NCBI GenBank assembly: GCA_045863035.1
Contig: BTUV01000031.1
Coordinates: forward strand, 1-27,945
From: H2-BAC3 sp045863035
Lineage (GTDB): Bacteria; Bacteroidota; Ignavibacteria; Ignavibacteriales; Ignavibacteriaceae
Length of the DNA stretch: 27,945 bases
Reading direction: 5' to 3'
The translations under genes and the position numbers were made by a program. Below, in pieces: positions 15,102 through 23,395 of the stretch (its first letter is position 1; each line of letters begins with the position of its first letter). The notes under the pieces are model-generated. The model was not told the DNA's origin. It did not search any database and saw nothing but the letters and a program-made list of their open reading frames with translations.

Positions 15102-17848
15102 AAATAAACATCAGGATTATCCTGATCAATTTCGTGATCGTTGCAGTTATTCTTACGGGGGCAGGGTTCACTTTTTATTCAATCATGATAACAGTGCTGC
15201 GAAATCAGCAGACTGCCTCTCTTAAAAGAACCGTATCTGACCTTGGATTGATGGTTGCTGAGCTTAACGAAGAAAGCAGCAGCTATTTTGATATATTTAT
15301 AAAGGAACGTAATCTGCTGACGCCGGGGGATAATGAGGCCTTTAATTTCGTATTTAAACTTAACCGGTCGGGCGTAATTACAAGTCAGGATGTTCTCTAC
15401 GTAAAGGGTATCCAATTGCCCGCGGAGAAGTTTACAGTCGCGGAATTTGCTGAGAAAAACCCCGACCTGGTAATTAAACTGATTAAGATTAAGCCCGGTG
15501 AGGAGTATCTGTTTGGTTATCTTTTTACTGAACCGCTTCTTAACCGTATATCAAAGAGGATTGGCGCTGATGTTGCCGTGATAGAAGACAAAGCCGTGCA
15601 TGAGATATCTAATCAGGTTGTGCAGCAGCAGAACTTCTTCCTGCTCTTGCGGCTTTATGACGAATTATCGCGCGGCAAAGCTGAAGAGATAAAAGGCGGA
15701 ACCGCTGAGTTTGCATATATACTGGCGACTTTGTTTCAGATTAGTCAGGATACTTATTCCAATACATCCATTAATCTGCTGGTATTTTCCGGCATTGCAG
15801 AACTTAAAACGCTTCAGGATAATCTCAAGTCAATTCTGCTTCTTTTAGGTGTAACAGGTGTTATTCTTTCTGTTATTCTTACTATAGTCTTTACATCACG
15901 GCTGAGACGGCAGATTATCCGTTTGAATGATATAACTAATATCACCCGCTCCGGTGATTTTAGTAAAAGAATGTTTGTGGAAAGTGATGATGAATTAGGT
16001 CAGCTTGGCAATGCTTTTAACATGATGCTTGATGAGCTTGAGAAAAAAGAACATCAGAAAAACGAGTACACAGATTTTATCACTCTGATAAACAGAAATC
16101 CCACTCTGAAGGAAGTCGCGGATGCTGTATTAAAAAATATCGGGCGTACGGGAGGATTTTCTTCCGGAAGAATATGTATTGTTGCTCCGGAACAATTTCA
16201 GGTTATAGCCGCGTTTGGAGAAATGACCAGAGAAGTAACGGAAGAGGATGAAAAGATATTCCGGGAGGTGACAGCCGCGAGGTCTGATCTTCTCTTTTCA
16301 GTTAAACATGATGACGCTGATCAGGGCAGAAAAAGAAGAGAGCAGTTCTTTATCGCGCCGGTTATATATAACCAGGAGGTTATTGCACTTATTCATCTTG
16401 TTACCCTTGCCGAACTCGGTCAGGAAGCGCTTGATTATATGAATAAAATAAGAGAGCAGCTTGCGCTTGGACTTATGAACGCTATATCGCTCAGCCGGCT
16501 TGAAGACCTGGTGCGTGAGCTCAGACTGCTTAATGAAGAATATCAGCGGCAGAATGAAATTGTAACAGGACAAAACAAACGTCTTAAACATCTTCATGAA
16601 CAACTGACGGAAAAAGCTGCGGAACTGACCATACAGAAGAATAAGGCAGAAGAGTCAACCCGGCTGAAGTCTAATTTTGTTGCAACCATCTCACATGAGC
16701 TTCGCACTCCGATGAATGCAATACTGGGTTTGACGGAACTTATCCTGAATGATCCGACCCTGAGTTATAAAAACCGTGAGCGGCTTGAGGTTGCTCTCAG
16801 AAGCGCGCGCCGGCTTATCGCGCTGATTAACAGTATCCTGGACCTCTCGCGGATTGAGTCGGGAAGAATTGATATGAGAGTTGAGAAATTTGCAATGACT
16901 GAGTTTTTAACTGAACTTGATAGTTCGGTCAGACCGCTGGCAGAAAAGAAACGGCTTTCTTTCAAAATCGTGAATGGTGTGAATGAGTATGCGGGAGTTT
17001 TGATTTCTGACCGTCATAAGCTTATGCAGATACTCATAAACCTTTGTGGAAACGCAATTAAGTTTACAGAAAGGGGATTTGTTGAGCTCAGAGTATATTC
17101 TGTTTCTGCTGAGGAAGTTGCCTTTGAGGTGGAAGATACCGGAATTGGAATTAGCAAAGAGGAGCAGGAATATATATTTGAAGAATTCCGGCAGGTTGAC
17201 AGCTCTCTCAGCCGAAAATATGAAGGAAGCGGACTGGGGCTTTCCATTTCTCACAAATTTACTCTGCTTCTTAAAGGCAATCTAACGTTAAGCAGTGTGC
17301 CGGGTAAAGGGAGTACCTTTGTTCTTAAAATTCCCAGAGAACTGAAGGGATTTCCGGTTGAAAGCCAAACTGAGCCAGAGGCGAAAGCGGTATATAAGAG
17401 TACTGATTTCCCCCCGATGGGCAAGAATATTGATGAGCATCAGGGAGGTGAGGGTTATCTGGGGGGGTATCTGGGTGACATTCTTATTGTGGATGATGAC
17501 CCTGATACGCTTTTCACACTGAATGAACTTGTTAAAAAAAGTGGATGCAACACGCTCCTTGCAAAAAACGGAGTAGAATGTCTCGAAATTCTTGAGTCCG
17601 CGATTCCTGATATGATACTGATGGATTTGATGATGCCGCAGATGGACGGGTTTGAGGCAGTGAAAAGAATACGCGAGGATAAAAGATTTGAACAGGTCCC
17701 TGTTATCGCGATCACCGCAAAAACAATAGATGATGACGGTGATGAACTGTTGCAGGCAGGGTTTACCGGATATATCAGAAAACCATTTGACGCGGCAGCG
17801 TTGATTTCGAAAATTCAAAGAATATTTAAACCAAACAGAAGAAGATGA
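15098..17848 (+). CDS. Membrane hybrid histidine kinase (sensor-HAMP-GAF-HisKA-HATPase-REC)
   Basis: The protein has 916 residues. Membrane segments at about 5-34 and 246-268 flank an extracytoplasmic sensor of about 210 residues of unrecognised family. HAMP follows (LRRQIIRLNDITNITRSGDFSKRM...DELGQLGNAFN), then a GAF-like region at about 325-480, a coiled coil to about 530, and DHp with H533 in SHELRTPMN. The catalytic domain has an N box (LCGNAIKFTERG), DTGIGISKEEQ and SGLGLSIS. A C-terminal receiver (about 790-912) carries DDDP, D843 in LMDLMMPQMDG and KPF. All catalytic residues are present. Its own receiver implies a multistep phosphorelay, for which the next gene may supply the histidine phosphotransfer element. 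The ATGA overlap upstream and the 4-nt overlap downstream place it firmly in the pilus operon. Confidence 0.9.
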   Translation: MKINIRIILINFVIVAVILTGAGFTFYSIMITVLRNQQTASLKRTVSDLGLMVAELNEESSSYFDIFIKERNLLTPGDNEAFNFVFKLNRSGVITSQDVLYVKGIQLPAEKFTVAEFAEKNPDLVIKLIKIKPGEEYLFGYLFTEPLLNRISKRIGADVAVIEDKAVHEISNQVVQQQNFFLLLRLYDELSRGKAEEIKGGTAEFAYILATLFQISQDTYSNTSINLLVFSGIAELKTLQDNLKSILLLLGVTGVILSVILTIVFTSRLRRQIIRLNDITNITRSGDFSKRMFVESDDELGQLGNAFNMMLDELEKKEHQKNEYTDFITLINRNPTLKEVADAVLKNIGRTGGFSSGRICIVAPEQFQVIAAFGEMTREVTEEDEKIFREVTAARSDLLFSVKHDDADQGRKRREQFFIAPVIYNQEVIALIHLVTLAELGQEALDYMNKIREQLALGLMNAISLSRLEDLVRELRLLNEEYQRQNEIVTGQNKRLKHLHEQLTEKAAELTIQKNKAEESTRLKSNFVATISHELRTPMNAILGLTELILNDPTLSYKNRERLEVALRSARRLIALINSILDLSRIESGRIDMRVEKFAMTEFLTELDSSVRPLAEKKRLSFKIVNGVNEYAGVLISDRHKLMQILINLCGNAIKFTERGFVELRVYSVSAEEVAFEVEDTGIGISKEEQEYIFEEFRQVDSSLSRKYEGSGLGLSISHKFTLLLKGNLTLSSVPGKGSTFVLKIPRELKGFPVESQTEPEAKAVYKSTDFPPMGKNIDEHQGGEGYLGGYLGDILIVDDDPDTLFTLNELVKKSGCNTLLAKNGVECLEILESAIPDMILMDLMMPQMDGFEAVKRIREDKRFEQVPVIAITAKTIDDDGDELLQAGFTGYIRKPFDAAALISKIQRIFKPNRRR

Positions 17849-18519
17849 AAAAGATACTAATTATTGACGACCAGCACGATAATGCTCTCATCCTTTTTGA
17901 ACGTCTGACCCGCGAGGGGTTCAGAGTGCATATAGAATATAATGGCAAAGACGGTATTCAGTATGCAACTATTGAAAACCCGGATTTGATTCTGCTTGAC
18001 ATTATGATGCCTGATATGAACGGACTTGAGGTATGCCGTCATTTGAAGAACAACCCGCGGACTGCCTTCATTCCCATTATTCTTGTTACCGCAAAAAACA
18101 CACCTCAGGACACTGAAGAAGGGTTTAAAGCAGGCGCGTTTGATTATATAAAAAAGCCGTTTGACAAACTTGAACTATTCGCGCGTGTTAAAAGCGCCAT
18201 TCGCCACCGGGAAACCCAGGAACTGTTGCTTGAGGCGGAAAAGGTTACAACCTATATGGCAACGGTGGTTACTACTAATCATAAAATCAAACAGCCGCTC
18301 ACTCTTATTAACCTTGCCAGCACTGCAATAAAGCGTGAACTGACAAAAGAAGAGATAATGCGTGAGAACATTGCCAGAAAATTAGATACCATTGAAGCCG
18401 CAGTGCTTGATATTAAAGATGTGCTTGAGCAGCTAAACCGGATTGAAAAGCCCCGCATCTCGGAATATGTTCGTGACATTAAAATGATTGATCTTGAACA
18501 TGATGATAATGAAGTATGA
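17845..18519 (+). CDS. Response regulator with C-terminal DHp-like (histidine phosphotransfer) helix pair
   Basis: The protein has 224 residues. The receiver occupies 1 to about 122 (D8-D9, D52 in LLDIMMPDMNG, VTAKNT, KKPFD). The remaining 100 residues are helical and contain NHKIKQPLTLI at about 145-155, the form of a HisKA H-box (H-[ED]-[LIV]-x-x-P-L) with H146 kept but Lys in place of the acidic residue after it. A second helix (IARKLDTIEAAVLDIKDVLEQL) would complete a DHp four-helix bundle in a dimer. No ATP-binding domain follows. It could be a Spo0B-like phosphotransferase or a dimerising adaptor. It overlaps the hybrid kinase by 4 nt and is the last gene of the operon. Confidence 0.8.
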   Translation: MKKILIIDDQHDNALILFERLTREGFRVHIEYNGKDGIQYATIENPDLILLDIMMPDMNGLEVCRHLKNNPRTAFIPIILVTAKNTPQDTEEGFKAGAFDYIKKPFDKLELFARVKSAIRHRETQELLLEAEKVTTYMATVVTTNHKIKQPLTLINLASTAIKRELTKEEIMRENIARKLDTIEAAVLDIKDVLEQLNRIEKPRISEYVRDIKMIDLEHDDNEV

Positions 18520-18599
18520 ATTTAATTTCTCCTGACAAACTTAACTTTTTCCAGGTATATACTTTAACCAAATATGATTATTCGTTTACTTAAATCCGC

Positions 18600-18754
18600 A
18601 TTGGAAAGAGGGGGCTTCGGAATTGTTCATTGCACATTCTTAATTTTTAATTCTTAATTCTTCATTGATTCCCGGGGGCTTCGGAATTGCTCATTCCACA
18701 TTCTTAATTTCTAATTTCTAATTTTTAATTCTTAATTTTTAATTCTTAACTCTT
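18600..18754. repeat. Imperfect direct repeat and TTAATT-rich tract
   Basis: A unit GGGGGCTTCGGAATTG-YTCATT-S-CACATTCTTAATTT occurs at 18610-18648 and again at 18674-18712, a 64-bp period. It is embedded in a run of variants of TTAATTTTTAATTC (18640-18750). The stretch ATTGGAAAGAGGGGGCTT (18600-18617) is also present at 15-32 of the window, so the unit is dispersed. Confidence 0.75.
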
Positions 18755-18874
18755 CTTTGTTCATCTCAGAAGTATAACAATCTCAAGAAAGGAGATTTAG
18801 AATATCATTATTGAGGATACAGCAGCAGGGCAAACTTTCCGCAAACATTCCGGAACAAGCCGGGATTCTAAGTC

Positions 18875-18928
18875 GAAATTGTCAATTCTGAAATAAAACG
18901 CCTCATACTAATTGGAAGAGGTCAGGAA
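18875..18928 (+). repeat. 54-bp repeat, arm A
   Basis: This stretch matches the reverse complement of 27892-27945 at 49 of 54 positions by eye. The core AATTCTGAAATAAAACG / CTCATACTAATTGG is easily recognised in both. The second arm runs to the window edge and may be longer. Confidence 0.8.
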
Positions 18929-19031
18929 AACATTTCGCTTCTGACGGGGTTCTGGGCTTAAAATGATGCTCTTTTCAATATTACCTTCCCCAACTTCGTA
19001 GTGACAGCCAACAATCTTTCTTATCGTTAAA

Positions 19032-20657
19032 TCACAATAGTTCTTTGATGGTTGCCAGCATGGTTTCAAAATCATACGGCTTATGGATAATGGAACTGAT
19101 GTTAAGATTTTCGACCGGGAACTTATAGCTGAATCCTGTACTGCCGGTTGAAAAGATAATTGGAACAGAATAATTAATCTGTCGCACCTGACTGATGGCA
19201 TCAATACCATTCATGCCCGGCATATTAAAGTCAATTATCAGCAGATCAACTTTAATCTCATCCTTCATTATGCGCACTACCTCCTCGCCGGATTTTACTT
19301 TTATAACATAGTAATCCAGTGATTCAAGCAGTTCACCAAGGAGGTCGCAAAGGTCTTCTTCATCATCAGCTATAAGGATAATGGGTACTGAGGGAACGGA
19401 ATGTTTTGCTGATTTAACCATCGAGGGGATATAAATGTCAAAGCGTGTTCCGTGATCAGGTTTGCTTTTCACCTCTATATGTCCGTCATGCCCTTTGATG
19501 ATACCATAAACTATATACAACCCCAGTCCGCTGTTTTCTTCCTCTCCTTTGGTTGAGAAGAACGGGTCAAATATTTTACCCAAATCCGGTTCACTGATGC
19601 CCTTGCCGGTATCGGCTATAGAGAAATGTATATATCTGCCTTCCGCAAGAAAGGGATAACGGCGCGCATTACCACTGTCAACCGTTACATTCTTTACTTC
19701 AAGCTCAAGGATACCTTTATCAGCCATCGCTTCGCGGGCATTGATGCAGAGATTAAGCAATACCTGAAAAAGCTGTGTGCTGTTACCATGAATCAGGTCG
19801 GGCTTTTCATCAACCGTAATGCGGAGATTCAGCGAAGGAGGGAAACTGTCTGTTATCATCCGTGATATCTCCTCAACAAGAAATTCCGGATGAACAATTT
19901 CTTTATATTTCCCCCCGCTTCTGCCGTAGGAGAGAAGATTTTTTGTCAAATCTTTTGCTCTGACCGCACCGCGCTCAATGGTGGTAACCAGGCGAAGTAT
20001 ATCTTCCTGTCCTTTGATCTTTCTTTTTAGAATGGCAACACTTCCGAAAATGCTTGAAAGAATATTGCTGATGTCATGCGCAATACCGCCGGCTATTTTT
20101 CCGATTGTTTCAAGTTTTTGTTTTTGCGCAAGCCGGTTTTCGAGATAACGGTTATGCTGCACACCTTGCAGAGCCCGGAGGAATATACCCGCAAGCGAAC
20201 TGTGTCGATCAACATCCGAAAGATTCTCTGTGGAAAACTCTGCCGATGCTTTGCCGATCAGAATATATCCGTAAGTGGTATCAGCAAAAATGGCGGGTAT
20301 GAAAGTCAAAGATTGGGCGCAGAGTTCTGAATGAAGAAAGCCATATCGGGGATGTTTAGCGCTGTTGCTGAAAAGTTTTCGACTGCCGGCTGATATATCA
20401 TTCAGAAGTGAATCATAAGAGCGCTCAAGCTCCTTCTGAAGGTGATTGGTATGGGTAAACAGATTTTCAGGGTCAAAGTAAGCGGTAAGGAATTCACCCT
20501 GATTTGTTTTTGTGCAGAGCAGAGCAAAATCCGCGCCTGAGTCATCCGCCACATCGCAAAGCAACGCCTCAGATACTTTTGTAAAAGCATCAGACTCAAA
20601 GAGCCCTGTTACGAGCTCCTCGAGACGTTCAAGTTCGATGTTTAGCTGATTTTTCAT
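19032..20657 (-). CDS. Soluble hybrid histidine kinase (GAF-HisKA-HATPase-REC), NtrB-like core
   Basis: The protein has 541 residues and no membrane segment. An N-terminal GAF-like region (about 20-165) precedes a DHp with H194 in GGIAHDISNILSSI, typical of NtrB/HisKA kinases that pair with NtrC regulators. The catalytic domain shows LCINAREAMADKG (N box), DTGKGISEPDLGKIFDPFFSTK and GLGLYIV. A receiver ends the protein, with DDEED and D476 in IIDFNMPGMNG and KPYD. It lies 51 bp downstream of the NtrC-type gene and was probably transcribed with it. The expected role is to phosphorylate that regulator, its own receiver acting as a modulator. The input signal is unknown and probably cytoplasmic. 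The start ATG is clear. Confidence 0.9.
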   Translation of the reverse strand: MKNQLNIELERLEELVTGLFESDAFTKVSEALLCDVADDSGADFALLCTKTNQGEFLTAYFDPENLFTHTNHLQKELERSYDSLLNDISAGSRKLFSNSAKHPRYGFLHSELCAQSLTFIPAIFADTTYGYILIGKASAEFSTENLSDVDRHSSLAGIFLRALQGVQHNRYLENRLAQKQKLETIGKIAGGIAHDISNILSSIFGSVAILKRKIKGQEDILRLVTTIERGAVRAKDLTKNLLSYGRSGGKYKEIVHPEFLVEEISRMITDSFPPSLNLRITVDEKPDLIHGNSTQLFQVLLNLCINAREAMADKGILELEVKNVTVDSGNARRYPFLAEGRYIHFSIADTGKGISEPDLGKIFDPFFSTKGEEENSGLGLYIVYGIIKGHDGHIEVKSKPDHGTRFDIYIPSMVKSAKHSVPSVPIILIADDEEDLCDLLGELLESLDYYVIKVKSGEEVVRIMKDEIKVDLLIIDFNMPGMNGIDAISQVRQINYSVPIIFSTGSTGFSYKFPVENLNISSIIHKPYDFETMLATIKELL

Positions 20658-20708
20658 TTGCGCTTTTTTATTCTTATTGCTGCCTGCAATAAGAACAGAT
20701 ACTGCCTG

Positions 20709-22076
20709 TTACTTTTCTAATTGATATTTTTTTATTTTCGTATATAATGTTTTCTGACTGATACCAAGGTGAATGGAGGTTCTTACTCTGTCCCATTCAA
20801 ACTGGTCTAATACTTTTTTGATGTGCTGCTTTTCAACCTCTTCGAGTGAGAACTCGGCCGAGAAATCTTCATTCAGGAATGTTCTTGCAGTGGTATCTTT
20901 TGCCGCTGATTTGACCGTGGGAAGGTAAAGATTATCTTTGTGAATCACCGGTCCATCGCTAAAGATAATTGCACGTTCAATAATATGTTCAAGCTCGCGG
21001 ATATTGCCGGGGAAGTCATAACTCATCAGAATATTTTTTGCATCTTCCGAGAGTGTTTTTGGTGTTCTCACCGGTGATTTTGCAAGAAGAAAATGAGCTG
21101 CTAAAACCGGTATATCCTCTGCTCTGTCACGTAAAGGGGGGATTACGAGGGTAATCACATTCAGGCGAAAGAGCAAATCTTTCCTGAAATTTTTTTGATC
21201 AGATTCTTCCATAAGGTTTCTGTTTGTGGCACCAACCACTCTTACATCAGACCTGAGAGCATTAAGCCCGCCAACTCTGCGATACTCACCATTTTCTAAG
21301 AACCGCAGGAGTTTTGGCTGAAGATTCATGCTTGTTTCACCGACCTCATCAAGGAACAGTGAACCGCCGTTGGCAATTTCTACCAGACCCGGTTTTGTAT
21401 TTTTTGCATCAGTAAACGCTCCTTTTTCAAACCCGAAAAGCTCACTTTCAAAAAGAGTATCCGGCAGAGAGGCGCAGTTAATAACAACAAAGGGTTTATT
21501 GCTTCGGGCTGAATTCTGATGAATAAATTCTGCCATCAGTTCTTTTCCCGTACCGGTCTCTCCTTCAATCAGGATATTTGAGTCTGAACGGGCCGCTTTG
21601 AGAGCAAGATTTATAACATTTTTTAATGCCTGGCTTTCTCCTATTATTCTAAGCGGAATATCAGAGTGAGTTCTTTTTGAAAGCAGCTCATTTTTAATAA
21701 GAAGTTCTTTGTGTTCAAGGGCGCGGCTGACGGCAACAAAGAGATTTTCGACATTATAAGGTTTGGTTATAAAATCATAAGCGCCTATTTTAATACACTC
21801 AACGGCTTTACTAATATCCATATCTCCGGTCAGGATAATAACAGGAAGCTGCGGGTAGAGGTCTTTTGCTTTTTTTAGCACTTCTTCCCCTGAGGTGGGT
21901 TTCATTTTAAGGTCAAGAAGGAGAAGGTCGTACTGTTTAAGCCCGAGATGCTCCAGCGCGATAGCTCCGTTCGAGACCGCATCAACTTCATACCCCGCCT
22001 CACTAAGCTGTTCGGTCAGCAGGTAACAAATGGCCTGATCATCATCAGCAGCAAGAATTCTTGGTTTGAGGGTCAT
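20709..22076 (-). CDS. NtrC-family sigma-54-dependent response regulator
   Basis: The protein has 455 residues. The receiver (1 to about 120) has D11-D12-D13, D55 and K105. The AAA+ domain has Walker A GETGTGKE (172-179), the sigma-54-contact loop GAFTDA (219-224, usual form GAFTGA), Walker B SLFLDE (239-244), and the sensor region RVVGATNRNL followed by FRKDLLFRLNV. The Fis-type helix-turn-helix at the C-terminus reads QHIKKVLDQFEWDRVRTSIHLGIS...LYTKIKKY. It should activate sigma-54 promoters when phosphorylated, most likely by the kinase encoded next to it. Its targets are not known. Candidates in the window are the three pilin promoters and the lipoprotein gene divergent from it. The Asp in the GAFTGA loop is an uncommon but not unique variant. 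Confidence 0.93.
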   Translation of the reverse strand: MTLKPRILAADDDQAICYLLTEQLSEAGYEVDAVSNGAIALEHLGLKQYDLLLLDLKMKPTSGEEVLKKAKDLYPQLPVIILTGDMDISKAVECIKIGAYDFITKPYNVENLFVAVSRALEHKELLIKNELLSKRTHSDIPLRIIGESQALKNVINLALKAARSDSNILIEGETGTGKELMAEFIHQNSARSNKPFVVINCASLPDTLFESELFGFEKGAFTDAKNTKPGLVEIANGGSLFLDEVGETSMNLQPKLLRFLENGEYRRVGGLNALRSDVRVVGATNRNLMEESDQKNFRKDLLFRLNVITLVIPPLRDRAEDIPVLAAHFLLAKSPVRTPKTLSEDAKNILMSYDFPGNIRELEHIIERAIIFSDGPVIHKDNLYLPTVKSAAKDTTARTFLNEDFSAEFSLEEVEKQHIKKVLDQFEWDRVRTSIHLGISQKTLYTKIKKYQLEK

Positions 22077-22131
22077 ATCCTTAACAAATAAAGCCCAAAT
22101 ATAACAAACCGGGAGGATATAGTTCTGTCTG

Positions 22132-22152
22132 CTGCGTTACGGTGTGACGCAG
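22132..22152. promoter_or_regulatory. Inverted repeat CTGCGT-N9-ACGCAG
   Basis: A perfect 6-bp dyad (22132-22137 and 22147-22152) lies about 55-75 bp upstream of the NtrC-type start, in the divergent gap. It is a possible operator for autoregulation, with no direct support. Confidence 0.3.
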
Positions 22153-22210
22153 TTCGTGTGAAAAAAATGATCATTCGAGAATGGGTGGAGTAACGGATTT
22201 TCCCCCCGGT

Positions 22211-22252
22211 GTCTTGAAATTATTTCCAGACAGATAGACGGGTTTTCAAGAC
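22211..22252. promoter_or_regulatory. Candidate enhancer dyad GTCTTGAAA-N24-TTTCAAGAC
   Basis: A perfect 9-bp inverted repeat (22211-22219 and 22244-22252) is centred about 75 bp upstream of a sigma-54-like -24 element. No T-tract follows, so it is unlikely to be a terminator. Position and symmetry suit an NtrC-type binding site. Confidence 0.4.
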
Positions 22253-22304
22253 GGTTTTCTCTGTTAAAATGCGCGAAAATGATTCAAAATGCGATGATTT
22301 TTTC

Positions 22305-22319
22305 TGGCACAATCTGTGT
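22305..22319 (+). promoter_or_regulatory. Possible sigma-54-like promoter of the first lipoprotein gene
   Basis: TGGCACA (22305-22311) is a good -24 element; GTGT (22316-22319) at the -12 position is a poor match to TTGC. Transcription would start near 22330, about 35 nt before ATG 22365. It sits directly divergent to the sigma-54 activator gene. Confidence 0.4.
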
Positions 22320-22364
22320 AATTACAAAAGCGTATAAGAATCAACCAATAAAGGAGATACCACA

Positions 22365-23306
22365 ATGCTAAAGAAGTTTTTTTTTCTGATACCCCTTTTC
22401 CTCTTTGCTCTTACAGGATGCTCGGAGGAAAGCATCGGAACGGATCCGGGTGCGGCGACCGATGATCAGGCCTTGCAGGAACTTGCCACCGAAGACTCAT
22501 CCGCACAATCTTTTGAGGAAAATTATGATGATGCCGGGACTCATTTTTTCCTGAACACAGCGGTACAGGGTAATATCTATCCGATAAAGATTGGAAGAAG
22601 AATCAATAGTGTAAGCCGTCAATTTTCCAGACAGATAACAGGAGACAGCGCTTACGTAACCATGACTTCAACCTACACCGGGGTATTTATTATTGAAGCA
22701 AGTTATGAGCCGGTTACTCCGGGTGACACCACTGTAACGGCTGATACGGTTATTCAAAAGCCGTTTACATCAGTGATTGTCAGGAATATGGTTTTCGTGC
22801 GGATTAACAGCTCAAACAACCCAAGATTGAACTGGAAGCTCGTAAAAATATCTCTGCCGGCGGGGGGAACATCTTCTGATAATATTATCATTAACAAGGC
22901 AGTACTGACGTTTGCAAACGGTGACTCCCTGGTTATCACCAATCCGAATGAATTTTTTCTCTCACGCAATCCTTCGGGAGTCATGAGGGGAATACCGGTT
23001 GTATTAAGAAATACGGTGGTTCGGCTCCGTGTGGAAATCTACAGTGCGTATGCTGATGATGATTTTGTAACACTGACGCACAGTGCAAATCTGCGCGGGT
23101 TCTTCCGTGTGAAGAGGCGTCTTGAGCTTATTTCATCTGAGGTCTCCGGCTCCGGTTACGCAAAGGTTTATGAGCACAGCTTTCTGACAGGCAACGCACA
23201 GGGTCATTTTCATGCAGTAATTGACGCAACCCCCCGCGGTGTGTTATTTGACTCAGCAGCTCAGTTTGAAACAAAGGTTTGGGGTATTCCCTATTTTGTA
23301 AGATAA
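22365..23306 (+). CDS. Hypothetical lipoprotein
   Basis: The protein has 313 residues and a clear lipoprotein signal peptide: MLKKFFF, a hydrophobic core and the lipobox LTGC with the acylated cysteine at about residue 19. An acidic Ser/Gln-rich linker follows (about 20-60). The rest is beta-rich without a recognised family: VYVTMTSTYTGVF-like strands, FTSVIVRNMVFVRIN, and LRVEIYSAYADDDFVTLTHSANLRGFF. It has a strong RBS, AAAGGAGA. It is a single unit closed by the terminator at 23314, divergent from the sigma-54 activator. The weak resemblance in layout to the next lipoprotein (acidic linker, TGDS-V motif, EPVT/QPVT) suggests distant paralogy. Confidence 0.8.
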   Translation: MLKKFFFLIPLFLFALTGCSEESIGTDPGAATDDQALQELATEDSSAQSFEENYDDAGTHFFLNTAVQGNIYPIKIGRRINSVSRQFSRQITGDSAYVTMTSTYTGVFIIEASYEPVTPGDTTVTADTVIQKPFTSVIVRNMVFVRINSSNNPRLNWKLVKISLPAGGTSSDNIIINKAVLTFANGDSLVITNPNEFFLSRNPSGVMRGIPVVLRNTVVRLRVEIYSAYADDDFVTLTHSANLRGFFRVKRRLELISSEVSGSGYAKVYEHSFLTGNAQGHFHAVIDATPRGVLFDSAAQFETKVWGIPYFVR

Positions 23307-23313
23307 GTAATTT

Positions 23314-23362
23314 ATCTGACCGGCTTTGCCTCTCTTCCTGGTAAAACCGGTCAGATTTTTTT
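23314..23362 (+). terminator. Intrinsic terminator after the first lipoprotein
   Basis: A 10-bp stem ATCTGACCGG (23314-23323) / CCGGTCAGAT (23347-23356) is followed by TTTTTTT. The loop of 23 nt is long but the tail is strong. Confidence 0.8.
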
Positions 23363-23395
23363 GATAAGACTGAATACAGTGGTAAATTTAAGGAT

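Larger units (their letters stand above)
18520..19031. other. Convergent intergenic region with repeats
   Basis: The 512 bp lies between the converging pilus operon and the kinase gene on the other strand. No clear bidirectional terminator was found. It contains a 64-bp-period direct repeat, a long TTAATT-rich tract and one arm of the 54-bp inverted repeat, entered separately. Confidence 0.6.

Noticed and set aside
18640..18754. TTAATT-rich tract as a CRISPR array
   Set aside because: Units are short, irregular and without unique spacers; no cas genes nearby.
19626..19865. Plus-strand ORF inside the soluble kinase gene
   Set aside because: Antisense shadow of a well-supported kinase with intact motifs.
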